A stretch of DNA of 64,000 nt. It comes from Massilia sp. IC2-477 (lineage in GTDB: Bacteria; Pseudomonadota; Gammaproteobacteria; Burkholderiales; Burkholderiaceae_D). Shown here piece after piece: positions 19,466 to 27,997 of the stretch (its first letter is position 1; each line of letters opens with the position of its first letter). The position numbers and the translations under genes were made by a program. The stretch covers positions 124,001 through 188,000 of the forward strand of contig NZ_JAJFEQ010000009.1 in NCBI RefSeq assembly GCF_020707265.1. Reading direction: 5' to 3'. The notes below the pieces were generated by a model. That model was not told where the DNA came from. It worked only from the letters and a program-made list of their open reading frames with translations, and ran no database searches.

Positions 19466-19517
19466 TATAATGCACTGCAACATAACCTGACCAATCGCCG
19501 GCCTTTGCCGGCGATTG
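19466..19517 (+). promoter_or_regulatory. TATAAT box followed by an 11-bp hairpin in the leader of a small gene
   Basis: A perfect TATAAT (19466-19471) without a good -35 is followed by CAATCGCCGGC (19492-19502), loop CTTT, GCCGGCGATTG (19507-19517), an 11-bp perfect stem. No T-tract follows, so it is not a normal intrinsic terminator. It could be a structured 5' leader of the small gene at 19572 or a 3' hairpin of the upstream gene. Confidence 0.35.
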
Positions 19518-19571
19518 TCATTTCTGGCATCCGACTTTCAATTCCATCATTGCCAACTTGAGAATACCATC

Positions 19572-19823
19572 ATGGGCCACGACATCAAGACCATCAAGGA
19601 AGCCCTCGCGCTGCTGCACAGCGTGTGGGGCGAAGCATCCGGATTTTTCCTGAGCATCGAGCTTTGGCTGATGGTGCTGGTAGCTGCCAGCACCGTCGCC
19701 GGCACCTGGCTGGCGGTCATGGGCGACGGCTGGAGCCTGGTCGCCTTCACCTTTGCCTTCGGCTACGTGGCGGCGCGCACCGTCCTGCACCTCAAGCGCA
19801 TCCTGGCCTGGCCCTTCATCTGA
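19572..19823 (+). CDS. Small two-TM membrane protein, hypothetical
   Basis: The product (83 aa) has two hydrophobic segments (about residues 26-47, LSIELWLMVLVAASTVAGTW, and 52-68, WSLVAFTFAFGYVAARTV) with a short charged N-terminus. I used the ATG at 19572; the frame extends upstream only through a TTG inside the hairpin. The ribosome-binding site is weak. No family is recognised. It could work with the neighbouring DUF1622 membrane protein, 89 bp downstream on the same strand, but nothing proves that. Confidence 0.6.
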   Translation: MGHDIKTIKEALALLHSVWGEASGFFLSIELWLMVLVAASTVAGTWLAVMGDGWSLVAFTFAFGYVAARTVLHLKRILAWPFI

Positions 19824-19912
19824 TCCTCTCCTTGTGCTGACCCGGCAATTGGGCGAGCCGGGCGGCGCGGATTCGCTATGCTGTGCTCCAGCATGGACGA
19901 TGGGGAGGCAGC

Positions 19913-20278
19913 GTGTTCGAACAGGTCGAAGAGCAGGTCCGCGCGAGCGTCGAGTGGCTGCGCCTGATGGTCGAGGCGCTGGGCGCGCTGGTGATCGCGG
20001 CCGGGCTGGTGGTGGTCGTGCTGGCGCTGGGGCGCCACCTCCTGACGGCGCGCGGCGGCAGCTTCACCCCGATCCGGCTGGCCTTCGCCCGCTACCTGAC
20101 CCTGGCGCTGGAACTGCAGCTGGCCGCCGACATCCTGTCCACCGCCGTCGCCCCGACCTGGGACCGGATCGGCAAGCTGGCGGCTATCGCCGTCATCCGC
20201 ACCACGCTCAACTACTTCCTCAGCAAGGAGATCAAGGAAGAGAGCGCGGGCGAACAGGGCGCGCCGGCGGGCCGCTGA
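19913..20278 (+). CDS. DUF1622 membrane protein
   Basis: The product (121 aa) is an inner-membrane protein of the DUF1622 family. The start is a GTG at 19913 with a strong GGGGAGG ribosome-binding site 4 nt upstream; the upstream in-frame region has no comparable signal. Two or three hydrophobic segments are visible (LGALVIAAGLVVVVLALG; YLTLALELQLAADILSTAV; IAVIRTTLNYFLSKEI), and the segment LQLAADIL...AP.WDRIGKLA is typical of the family. Function is unknown. It is convergent with the alpha/beta hydrolase gene, 7 bp away. Confidence 0.8.
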   Translation: MFEQVEEQVRASVEWLRLMVEALGALVIAAGLVVVVLALGRHLLTARGGSFTPIRLAFARYLTLALELQLAADILSTAVAPTWDRIGKLAAIAVIRTTLNYFLSKEIKEESAGEQGAPAGR

Positions 20279-20285
20279 AGGCTGC

Positions 20286-21185
20286 TCAGGGCGCGCCCAG
20301 GAAGGCCTTCACTTCGTTCTGGAAGCGCTGCGGCTGGTCCCACATGATGAAGTGGGCGCTGTCCGGGATGCGTTTCAGGGTCAGCGACTTCACCGGCGCA
20401 TACGCGCTCTTGTAGACGTAGTCGAACTGCTCGGCCGGGATCGGCACGCTCTTCGGCTGCACATACAGCACGGTTACCGGCTTGGTGATCTTCGGCAGTT
20501 CCGGGATCAGGTTGGTGACGATCAGCTCGCGGTAGGCGCGGCTGCTCACGTCCGGGTCGCTGGCGGCGGAGTCCGCAATCGCCCCGGCGCGCATCGATTC
20601 GGTGTTGACCATGCCGGCGATGGTGGCATTGGTATTGGCTGCGCGCTCTTCGGGAGTGAAGCTGCGGATGCCTGCCATGGTGGCGTCGGCGACCGCGGCG
20701 ACCCTTTCGGGTGGCGCATTCGGGCCAGCGAAGAAGGTGCCGAGGTAGGGATACATGTCGACCACCATCAGCTTCGACAGCGCATCCGGATGGCGCGCCG
20801 CCAGCATCATGCCCATGGTGCCGCCCATCGAGTGGCCGATCACGGCCGGCTGCTTCAGGCCCGCCTCCTTGATGTAGCGCGCGATCTCGTCGGCCACCGG
20901 GGCCGCCACATTGCCTTCCCGGTTGCCGCCCGCGGGCTGGCCGGCGAAGCCCGACACCTGCACCAGGTGGTAGCGGTAGCCCGGCAGCGCGGCCACGGTC
21001 GAGGCCCAGGCGCGCGGCGAGGAATTCAGGCCGGGGATCAAGACCACATCGGGGCCGGAACCCTCGGTGCGCACGCTGATGCGGCTGGATTCGAAAGGCG
21101 CCGCCAACGCATCGGACAGCGGCAGGATGGCGGCGCAGGCCGCCGCGGCGAGCAGGCTGCGGCGGGAAAGCAGTGTATGACGCAT
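20286..21185 (-). CDS. Exported alpha/beta-fold hydrolase
   Basis: The product (299 aa) has an RR-containing N-terminal signal (SRRSLLAAAACAAILPLSDALA), compatible with Tat or Sec export, then an alpha/beta-hydrolase core: DVVLIPGLNSSPRAW, nucleophile elbow GHSMGG, and a C-terminal His in DSAHFIMWDQP. The acid residue is probably the Asp in VVDMYP or one near VLYVQPKSVP; I cannot tell which. I chose the ATG at 21185 because AGGGGAT precedes it and the leader begins there; the frame runs upstream to 21263. The substrate is unknown. The closest general class is periplasmic esterase/lipase-like hydrolase. Confidence 0.85.
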   Translation of the reverse strand: MRHTLLSRRSLLAAAACAAILPLSDALAAPFESSRISVRTEGSGPDVVLIPGLNSSPRAWASTVAALPGYRYHLVQVSGFAGQPAGGNREGNVAAPVADEIARYIKEAGLKQPAVIGHSMGGTMGMMLAARHPDALSKLMVVDMYPYLGTFFAGPNAPPERVAAVADATMAGIRSFTPEERAANTNATIAGMVNTESMRAGAIADSAASDPDVSSRAYRELIVTNLIPELPKITKPVTVLYVQPKSVPIPAEQFDYVYKSAYAPVKSLTLKRIPDSAHFIMWDQPQRFQNEVKAFLGAP

Positions 21186-21222
21186 TCGGATCCCCTGGTT
21201 GTTGGTGGGAATCATCATAGCA

Positions 21223-21251
21223 GCGCCCGTCCGCACCGGCGGACCGGGCGC
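21223..21251 (-). terminator. Strong GC hairpin downstream of the redoxin gene
   Basis: GCGCCCGTCCGC (21223-21234) pairs with GCGGACCGGGCGC (21239-21251) with one bulged base. It lies about 20 bp beyond the redoxin stop (minus strand) and just upstream of the hydrolase gene. There is no U-tract, so it may be a pause or mRNA-stability hairpin instead of an intrinsic terminator. Confidence 0.35.
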
Positions 21252-21273
21252 CAAATTATCCAATGAGCATGGA

Positions 21274-21879
21274 TCAGCTGTACTTGACCGAGCAGCCGTA
21301 GGGCTTGGTGACTGCCTGGCTCAGGGTCTTGCCAGCCAGGGCTTCGTCGATCGCCAGCGTCATGTAATTGGTGGCGCCCTTGATGTCGGACGGGTTGGCG
21401 GTCGGCTTGCTGTCGATCGCACCGGCGTACACCAGCTTGCCGGCCGGGTCGATCAGGTACATGTGCGGCGTGGTGCGTGCGCCGTAGGCGCGGCCGATGG
21501 CGCCGCCGGTATCCATGATGGTGGCGGTGGGCATGGCCTTCTTGGCCTTGACCCAGTCGTTGATGGCGGCCGACTTCTTGCTGTTGTCGCCGTCGGCGCT
21601 GGTGCTCACGGACAGCCACACCACACCTTTGTCGGCGGCATACTTCTGGGTGACCGGCATGTTGCCGCTGTCGTAGTGCTTCTTGACGAAGGGGCAGTCC
21701 GGGTTGACCCATTCCAGTACCACGTACTTGCCCTTGTACTGGTCCAGCGATACCGGCTTGCCGGCCGCGTCGACGCCCTTGAAGGCTGGCGCCTGCTGGC
21801 CGACCACGGCCTCGGCGAGGGCGCTGCCGTTCAGTGCGAGGCCGGCGGCGAACAGCGAAAGTGCGATGGTGCGCTTCAT
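21274..21879 (-). CDS. Periplasmic thioredoxin-fold redoxin (AhpC/TSA type)
   Basis: The product (201 aa) starts at ATG 21879 behind AGGAGG. A signal peptide (MKRTIALSLFAAGLALNGSALA) is followed by a peroxiredoxin-like thioredoxin fold. The active-site segment is WVNPDCPFVKKHY with one Cys (C62); the second Cys of a CxxC is replaced by Val. A second Cys near the C-terminus (C197) could serve as resolving residue. The gene lies 46 bp after the DsbD/ScsB-like reductase and is co-directional, so electrons from the reductase probably recharge this redoxin. Role: thiol peroxidase or thiol repair in the periplasm, inferred. Confidence 0.88.
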   Translation of the reverse strand: MKRTIALSLFAAGLALNGSALAEAVVGQQAPAFKGVDAAGKPVSLDQYKGKYVVLEWVNPDCPFVKKHYDSGNMPVTQKYAADKGVVWLSVSTSADGDNSKKSAAINDWVKAKKAMPTATIMDTGGAIGRAYGARTTPHMYLIDPAGKLVYAGAIDSKPTANPSDIKGATNYMTLAIDEALAGKTLSQAVTKPYGCSVKYS

Positions 21880-21925
21880 GTGATCCTCCTGTGGTTGGTC
21901 TGCTTGGTCTGCTTCCTCGTTCCCG

Positions 21926-24031
21926 TCAGGGCGCTGCAAGCGCCTGCCGGACTTCGTCCACGCTCAGCAGCTCGGACAGCAGCGTGGGTTGCGCGGCATC
22001 CTTGCGGTACAGCGCATACACCGGCACGCCGCTGCGTCCGAGCTCCTTGAGTGCCTGCGTGATCGTTTCGTCGCGTCGGGTCCAGTCGGCGCGCATCAGC
22101 ACGACGCCCCTGGCCTTGAAATCTTCCATCACGGCCGGATCGGCCAGGGCGGTGCGCTTGTTGTACTGGCAGGTGACGCACCAGGCAGCCGTGAAGTCGA
22201 CGAACACCGGCCGGCCCTGGCCGCGTGCTTCGGCAAATGCCTGCGGCGACCAGGCCTGCCAGGCGCCTGAAGCCTGCACCGCGGGCGTCTCGGCCTGCGC
22301 GTACCGGAAAGCCGGCCAGGCCCAGGCGGCCACGGCGCCGATCGCCAGCACGGCGGCCCCGATCGCCCCCGCGCGCCCGGCCGCGCCGCGCGCCGGGATG
22401 CCCAGCAGCCACCAGCCAAAGGCGGCCGCCACGACCAGGGCGAGCAGGGCCACGACCGCGTCGATCCCGGCCTGCTGGCCGAGCACCCACAGCAGCCATA
22501 CGACGGTGGCGAACATCGGGAAGGCCATGAAGGTCTTGAAGCGCGCCATCCAGGGGCCCGGGCGCGGCAGCAGGCGCGCGACGCCGGGGAACAGGCTGGC
22601 GGCCAGGTAGGGCGCGGCCATCCCGAGTCCCAGCGCCGCAAACACCGACAGCGCCTGGGGCGCCGGCTGGGACAGCGCGGCGCCGAGGGCGGCGCCCATG
22701 AAGGGTGCGGTGCAGGGCGAGGCCACGGCCACGGCCAGCACGCCGGTGAGGAAGTCGTCCGCCACCGGGTTGCGGGCGCGCGCGTTGAGCAGGCGATCGG
22801 GCAGCATGGCGCGGAACTCGAACAGGCCGGCCAGGTTGAAGCCGATCAGGGTAAACAGGATCGCCAGTGCGGCAACGAAAGGCGGCGACTGCAGCTGGAA
22901 GCCCCAGCCCAGCCCCTCGCCGCTGGCGCGCAGGGCCAGCAGCAGGGTGGCCAGCAGCAGGAAAGAGAGGACGACGCCCGCGGTGTAGGCAAAGCCGCCG
23001 GCCACGATGCGCCGGCGCTCGCCCCCGTGCTGGGCAAAGCCAAGCACTTTCAGGGACAGCACCGGGAACACGCAGGGCATCAGGTTCAGGATGGCGCCGC
23101 CGAGGAAGGCCAGGCCCAGCACCACCAGCCAGGGGCGGTCGGCAGGCGCCGGCGCGCTGGCCGGCGCCGCAGCCGCCGGGGCAGCCGGCGCGGCCGCACC
23201 CGGTTGCGGCCATGCACCGGCGATGGCGAATCCGATGCGGATGCCGGGCGACCCGTGCGCCGCCGTGAGCACCGCATCCATCGCCGCCGGGCTCTCGCTG
23301 CGCTGGGCCGACAGGGGCGCGCGCAGCAGCAGGCGCTCGCCCTCCCACGACTGGCCGAGCGGGGCCGGGTGGTCGAGCACCGCGCCGTTTTCCGGGAACA
23401 GCTGCACGGGCTTGCCGCGCCAGCCGGCCGGCAGGCCGGCGACCTCGATCACCAGGGCCTGGCCGTCCAGCCGTGCACTGGCTTTAGCGCCGGGTTCAGT
23501 GCGCGGCGCCGCGGCGAAGGCGCGCTCGAACAGGGCGGCGTGGGTCGTTTCCGGGCCGGCCTTCAGGACGAGATCGAGTTCGGCGAATTCGGGAATGCAA
23601 ACGTCTTCACAGATCAGGAAGTCGGCGCGCAGCCTGAGCGGCAAGTCGCCGCCCGCATAGCCGGCGGGCACGGTGAGGCGAACCGGCAGCAGCAGGTCGC
23701 CGTCGTAGCCGTAGTTCATCAGGGGACCGAGCGGCAGCTGCTTCGGCGTCGGCCAGGCGATGTCGCCGGCGGCGAAGCCGGACGGCAGGGTCCAGGACAG
23801 GGTGGTCGGCAGGCCGGAGTCGCCGGGATTGCGCCAGTAGGTGTGCCAGTGAGGCTGGTGTTCGAGGCGCAGGCCGAGCCAGACCGTGCTGCCTGGCTTG
23901 ACGCCGTCCGGCGCATGGGCCAGCAGGCTGGCGCGGGCGTGGCCGGTCTCGGCCGATGGCGCGGCATGCAGCCAGCCCGTGATCAGGGCGCAGGTGAAGG
24001 CCAGCAGCAGGCGCACGAGTGGTGCAAGCAT
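21926..24031 (-). CDS. DsbD/ScsB-family transmembrane thiol reductase
   Basis: The product (701 aa) moves electrons from cytoplasmic thioredoxin to the periplasm. It has a signal peptide (1-23), a long N-terminal periplasmic domain with Cys pair LICEDVCIPE (C141, C145), eight or so membrane segments with the conserved Cys motifs NLMPCVFPVLSLK and SPCTAPFMGAALG, and a C-terminal thioredoxin domain with WCVTC (C618, C621). The extended N-terminal domain is closer to ScsB/copper-tolerance DsbD relatives than to classical DsbD. Its downstream partner is the redoxin, and a Cys-rich copper-binding protein is encoded 2.3 kb away. A role in copper or oxidative stress is therefore plausible but not shown. 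Confidence 0.9.
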   Translation of the reverse strand: MLAPLVRLLLAFTCALITGWLHAAPSAETGHARASLLAHAPDGVKPGSTVWLGLRLEHQPHWHTYWRNPGDSGLPTTLSWTLPSGFAAGDIAWPTPKQLPLGPLMNYGYDGDLLLPVRLTVPAGYAGGDLPLRLRADFLICEDVCIPEFAELDLVLKAGPETTHAALFERAFAAAPRTEPGAKASARLDGQALVIEVAGLPAGWRGKPVQLFPENGAVLDHPAPLGQSWEGERLLLRAPLSAQRSESPAAMDAVLTAAHGSPGIRIGFAIAGAWPQPGAAAPAAPAAAAPASAPAPADRPWLVVLGLAFLGGAILNLMPCVFPVLSLKVLGFAQHGGERRRIVAGGFAYTAGVVLSFLLLATLLLALRASGEGLGWGFQLQSPPFVAALAILFTLIGFNLAGLFEFRAMLPDRLLNARARNPVADDFLTGVLAVAVASPCTAPFMGAALGAALSQPAPQALSVFAALGLGMAAPYLAASLFPGVARLLPRPGPWMARFKTFMAFPMFATVVWLLWVLGQQAGIDAVVALLALVVAAAFGWWLLGIPARGAAGRAGAIGAAVLAIGAVAAWAWPAFRYAQAETPAVQASGAWQAWSPQAFAEARGQGRPVFVDFTAAWCVTCQYNKRTALADPAVMEDFKARGVVLMRADWTRRDETITQALKELGRSGVPVYALYRKDAAQPTLLSELLSVDEVRQALAAP

Positions 24032-24086
24032 CTTGTCGTCCCCGGTTGGATGGCAGCGACAATAATATTAGCAGAAACTCAAGACG

Positions 24087-24108
24087 AAAAATCGGCGGAG
24101 GCCGCCGA
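24087..24108 (-). terminator. Intrinsic terminator after the sulfatase-fold gene
   Basis: On the minus strand TCGGCGG, loop CCT, CCGCCGA is followed by TTTTT (complement of 24087-24091). A 7-bp GC stem plus U-tract sits about 40 bp beyond the stop at 24149 and before the DsbD-like gene at 24031, separating the two transcripts. Confidence 0.75.
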
Positions 24109-24148
24109 CTTTGTTGCAGCTTTGTTTCGAATGTTTCGCGACTGACTC

Positions 24149-26146
24149 TTACGGCGCCGGGCGGTAGCGCTGCTCACGGTACAGCAGCGACGGCAGCATC
24201 ACGTGCGCCATGGCCTGCTCGACCTGGGCCTGGCTTGGCTTGCCGGCATACGGATCGAGCACGCCGCTGGCGGCGTCGTAGCGGCCCAGCAGGGCAGGCT
24301 TGCCCGGGCGCAGGATGGTGGCCGAGGAACCCTCGAGCCAGGTGAACAGGTTGTCGAACTGGATCAGGGCGCGGCCCGGGCTGCTGCTGTCGCGCGCAAA
24401 GTCGCGGCCGATCATCGGGTGCGTGCTCGACACGCCCAGCAACGACAGCAGGGTCGGCGCCAGGTCGACCTGGCTGGCGATGGTCGAAATGCGCTTGGGC
24501 TGCACGTCGGCGCCCAGGATCAGGCCGGGAATGTGGAACTTCTTGATCGGCACCAGGGCATTGCCATAGACCCGGTTGTCGTGGTCGGCCACGATCAGGA
24601 ACACGGTGTCCTGCCAGTAGTCCTGCTTCTTCGCCTCACGGATGAACTTGCCGAGGGCGTAGTCGGCGTACTTGACGGCATTGTTGACGGTCTGCTTCTT
24701 CGGATCGTGCAGTGCGATCTTCCCGTCCGGGAATTCGAAGGGCTCGTGGTTGGACGAGGTGAAGATCAGGCTGAAGAAGGGTTTCTTTTGCTGGTGCAGG
24801 GCCTTGAGGCGCTCGAGCGATTTGTCGAACAGGTCTTCGTCGGAAGCGCCCCAGCTGCCCACGAAGGCCGGGTTCATTTCCTTGATGTCCACCACCTTCT
24901 GGAAGCCATTGCCCGTAAAGAAGCTGCGCATATTGTCGAAGTGCGCCTCGCCGCCGTAGACGAATTCCGTGTGGTAGCCCTGCTGGCCCAGGCCCGCAGC
25001 CAGGGTGTAGAAATTCTGCTGGGCCAGCGAGAGCTTGACCACGCTGCGCGCCGGCGTCGGCGCATAGCCGGCCACCACCGCCTCGATGCCGCGCACCGAG
25101 CGGGTGCCGGTGGCGTACAGCTGCTCGAACCACCAGCCTTCATTCTTGAGCTTTTCCAGTTCCGGCGTCACCGGCAGGCCGCCGAGCGACTCGACAAAGG
25201 TCGCACCCAGGCTTTCCTGCAGCACGATCACCAGGTTCAGCGGACGTTCGCGGGAAATCGCGGCCTGCTGGCGGTGCAGGGTCGGCAGTTCAGGATTGTC
25301 GAAGCGGGCGCCCTGCAGCCAGGGGGCCGCGCGGACTTGTTCGAACACCTTGGCGCGCGGGATCTTGCCGTAGATTTCGGAGGACACGGCTTCCTTGCGC
25401 ATCGAGCCGATCGCGTCCAGCACCGACCAGCCCGAATTGATGATCAGGGAATTCACCATCGAGTCACCGGTCAGGGCGAACAGGGCCGGGTTGGCCGGGC
25501 GGTGGCCGGTGGTCGAGCGCACCTGCATGAACACGACCAGGCACAGCACGGGCCAGAGCAGCAGCAGGCGGCGCGCCGGCCACATGTTCATGCCGCTCGA
25601 GGCGCGACGCAGCAGGCGGTACAGCAGCACGGCGAGGACGAGGGTCAGTCCCAGGCCCAGCAGCAGGGCGGTGCGAAAGCCGTTCCACAGGGTTGCGAAC
25701 ACTTCGCGCGGATAGGCCAGGTATTCGACGAACAGGCGGTTCGGACGCACGTCGTATTGCATGATGAACTGCGGCGACGACAGTTCCATGAAGACGATGA
25801 AGACCAGGGCGAAGGTGCCCCAGGCCACCGTCGCGATGCGCCAGGCGGTGGATGAGGCGCGGTGCGCGAGCAGCGGCGCCAGCAGCAGCGGGAAGGCGAG
25901 GAAGTAGCCGAGCAGGATCAGGTCGGCGCGCAGGCCCTGCAGGAAGAAGGCGCTGGTGATGCCGGTGGCCTGCACCCGGTCCCATTGCCAGGCAGCCAGG
26001 CCCACGCGCGACAGGCTGAGGATCGCCAGGCCCAGCAGCAGCATCTGCAGCATGCCGGCATACGGTCCCGCCCACAGGGTGAAGCGGGCCAGGAGTGCCG
26101 AGGGAGTCTTTTTTTGATGGGGAATGCCGGATGCCGCTGTAGCCAT
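24149..26146 (-). CDS. LTA-synthase-like sulfatase-fold membrane transferase
   Basis: The product (665 aa) resembles the lipoteichoic-acid synthase/phosphoglycerol transferase branch of the sulfatase superfamily. Five hydrophobic segments occupy about residues 25-215, followed by a periplasmic catalytic domain. Family marks are VLQESLGATFVESLGG (metal-site Glu), ATGTRSVRG with the candidate catalytic Thr (T348), SSNHEPFEFPDG and VADHDNRVYG. In Gram-negatives such enzymes add phosphoglycerol or phosphoethanolamine to periplasmic glucans or lipid A relatives; the acceptor here is unknown. It is monocistronic, bounded downstream by an intrinsic terminator. Confidence 0.88.
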   Translation of the reverse strand: MATAASGIPHQKKTPSALLARFTLWAGPYAGMLQMLLLGLAILSLSRVGLAAWQWDRVQATGITSAFFLQGLRADLILLGYFLAFPLLLAPLLAHRASSTAWRIATVAWGTFALVFIVFMELSSPQFIMQYDVRPNRLFVEYLAYPREVFATLWNGFRTALLLGLGLTLVLAVLLYRLLRRASSGMNMWPARRLLLLWPVLCLVVFMQVRSTTGHRPANPALFALTGDSMVNSLIINSGWSVLDAIGSMRKEAVSSEIYGKIPRAKVFEQVRAAPWLQGARFDNPELPTLHRQQAAISRERPLNLVIVLQESLGATFVESLGGLPVTPELEKLKNEGWWFEQLYATGTRSVRGIEAVVAGYAPTPARSVVKLSLAQQNFYTLAAGLGQQGYHTEFVYGGEAHFDNMRSFFTGNGFQKVVDIKEMNPAFVGSWGASDEDLFDKSLERLKALHQQKKPFFSLIFTSSNHEPFEFPDGKIALHDPKKQTVNNAVKYADYALGKFIREAKKQDYWQDTVFLIVADHDNRVYGNALVPIKKFHIPGLILGADVQPKRISTIASQVDLAPTLLSLLGVSSTHPMIGRDFARDSSSPGRALIQFDNLFTWLEGSSATILRPGKPALLGRYDAASGVLDPYAGKPSQAQVEQAMAHVMLPSLLYREQRYRPAP

Positions 26147-26340
26147 GAAACGCTTGTTTCGCCTGAGTGACGTGGAAAGACATCGCCAGGCGATGCGCCA
26201 TCGGCGCGGGGGAAAAACGAGCCACCGCGACCCAACCTGCTTACCCGCAGATCATAAGCGATGCTAATAGGCAATGGCTCAGTCGAGCGTTACTCAGGCG
26301 TTAAAATCGCGTTAAACCGACGTACATACAACGAAACGTC

Positions 26341-26679
26341 TCAGATGTGGCGCTCGCGCTGATGCTTGTCGCATTCCGCGGCGCAGCGCTCGCAGGCGGC
26401 CTGGCAGGCGGCGCAGTGCTCGTGCATGGACGCGTGCTTGGCGCACTCGGCCGCGCAGGCCCGGCAGATATGGGCGCACAGGGCGCAGAAGTCGCCGTGA
26501 TGGGGCGAGCCGCGCGACAATACGTTGAGGGTAGCCGTGCAGATGTCGGCGCAGTCGAGGTTGATCGCGATGCAGGCCAGGTTGCCGTCGCGGATATCGC
26601 CCGCGACGCAGGCCTGGCAGGCCCGCAGCGCTTCTTCGCAAGCCTGGATGCAGGATTGTACGTTTGCCATTTCGCCCAT
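26341..26679 (-). CDS. Four-helix-bundle copper-binding protein (DUF326 type)
   Basis: The product (112 aa) has 17 Cys spaced CxxxC or CxxC along helices, plus a His-rich C-terminus (DKHQRERHI). This is the pattern of the DUF326/Csp copper-storage family, in which Cys residues line a four-helix bundle core and bind many Cu(I) ions. There is no signal peptide, so it is probably the cytosolic (Csp3-like) type. The start at 26679 follows AGGAGG; an internal ATG at 26670 is possible. It may buffer copper together with the nearby ScsB-like reductase, but the genes are not co-transcribed. Confidence 0.9.
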   Translation of the reverse strand: MGEMANVQSCIQACEEALRACQACVAGDIRDGNLACIAINLDCADICTATLNVLSRGSPHHGDFCALCAHICRACAAECAKHASMHEHCAACQAACERCAAECDKHQRERHI

Positions 26680-26754
26680 GATCGCCTCCTCGCAAGTGAA
26701 AGGGCCATGCTAGCGGAATGCCTGTCCGGCAAGCGTCCGATTCCGAGGCGAAAC

Positions 26755-27990
26755 TTAGCGCTGCGCGGACGACCGGCGCTGGGCCAGGGCCGGGATGATG
26801 TCCCAGCAGGCGCCCATGGTGTGGTAGTCGACCTTGCCGGCGGGGCTCTTCTCATCCGAATACTTGCGGTTGTCCGCAGTGAGGATGCGGTACCAGGCGC
26901 CGTGCTCGTGGTCGACGAAATGCGCCCAGCAGTAGCGCCACAGGCGCTCGTAGTCGACCCAGTAGCGCTCAGCGCCGGTACGCGCTCCCAGCAACGCGGC
27001 CGCCGCCAGGGTTTCGGCCTGCACCCAGAAATACTTGTCGGCGTCGCACACGCTGCCGTCCGGGGCGAAGCCGTAATGCAGGCCGCCGTGCCTCGCGTCC
27101 CAGGCATGGCGCAGCGCCTTCGCGTACAGGTCCTGGGCGGCGGGCAGCAGCCAGTCGCGCGGCCCCGCCAGGTGCTGGCCCTGGCCTTCGAGCTGCAGGA
27201 GCAGCTTGGCCCACTCGGTGAAGTGGCCGGGCTGGTAGCCCCAGGGGCGGAACAGGTTGGCCTTGTCGTGCAGGTTGAATTCCCAGTCCGGCTGCCAGTC
27301 CTGCTGGTAGTGCTCCCAGATCATGCCGCCGGCGCGGCCGGCCTGGCGCTGCGTGATGTTGCGGGCCAGGAGCTCGGCGCGGTGCAGGTAAGTCTGGTTC
27401 CCGGTGGCGCCGAAGGCCGCGAGCAAGGCTTCGCAGGCATGCATGTTGGCGTTCTGGCCACGGTAGGGATCGAGCACGCGCCAGTCGGCGCTGGCCTGGT
27501 CGGCGTACAGGCCGTGTTCTTCCTGCCAGAAGTGGCGCTCCATCAGCTCGAAGGTCTCGAGGATCCAGGCGCGCGCTTCCTCCACGCCCGCGCTCAAGGC
27601 ATGGGCATAGGCCAGCAGCACGAAGGCCAGGCCGTAGCAGTGGTTGTCGGCGTCGCGCACGGTGGCGACGCCATTGTCCCAGTCGAGCTGCCAGGCATAG
27701 CCCCCCGTGTCCGGGTTGCGGTGGGCGCGGCGCAGGAAGTCGACGCCGTGGCGCACCATGCGCTGGTAATCCGGATCCTGGACGTGGCGCCAGGCCTTGG
27801 CGTACACGAACACGAAACGGGTGCTCGAGACCAGGTGGCGCGCGCGGCGTTCGTAGATGCTGCCGTCGTCGCGGAAGTAGTGGTAGAAGCCCCCGCTCGG
27901 GTCGAGCGCGCGCGGATGGTAGAAGGCCAGGGTGTGGGCCACGTGGCGGGCGAGCACATCGGGCGAGAAGAAGTCGGGCGTCTGGTCCAT
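26755..27990 (-). CDS. AGE-family epimerase/isomerase (mannose-linked)
   Basis: The product (411 aa) is an (alpha/alpha)6-barrel sugar epimerase/isomerase of the N-acylglucosamine 2-epimerase family. Visible family segments are GGFYHYFRDDGS, RHLVSSTRFVFVYAKA, NANMHACEALLAAF and DHEHGAWYRIL, which contain the conserved Arg and His positions. The length is normal and there is no signal peptide, so it acts in the cytoplasm. It is the last gene of the GH92 operon, 7 bp after the LacI gene. Conversion of mannose to fructose (mannose isomerase type) would feed liberated mannose into glycolysis; that substrate is inferred from context. Confidence 0.88.
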   Translation of the reverse strand: MDQTPDFFSPDVLARHVAHTLAFYHPRALDPSGGFYHYFRDDGSIYERRARHLVSSTRFVFVYAKAWRHVQDPDYQRMVRHGVDFLRRAHRNPDTGGYAWQLDWDNGVATVRDADNHCYGLAFVLLAYAHALSAGVEEARAWILETFELMERHFWQEEHGLYADQASADWRVLDPYRGQNANMHACEALLAAFGATGNQTYLHRAELLARNITQRQAGRAGGMIWEHYQQDWQPDWEFNLHDKANLFRPWGYQPGHFTEWAKLLLQLEGQGQHLAGPRDWLLPAAQDLYAKALRHAWDARHGGLHYGFAPDGSVCDADKYFWVQAETLAAAALLGARTGAERYWVDYERLWRYCWAHFVDHEHGAWYRILTADNRKYSDEKSPAGKVDYHTMGACWDIIPALAQRRSSAQR

Positions 27991-27997
27991 GGTGTCC

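Noticed and set aside
26281..26340. Terminator after the copper-binding protein gene
   Set aside because: No stable stem with a U-tract is visible in the minus-strand sequence after the stop.
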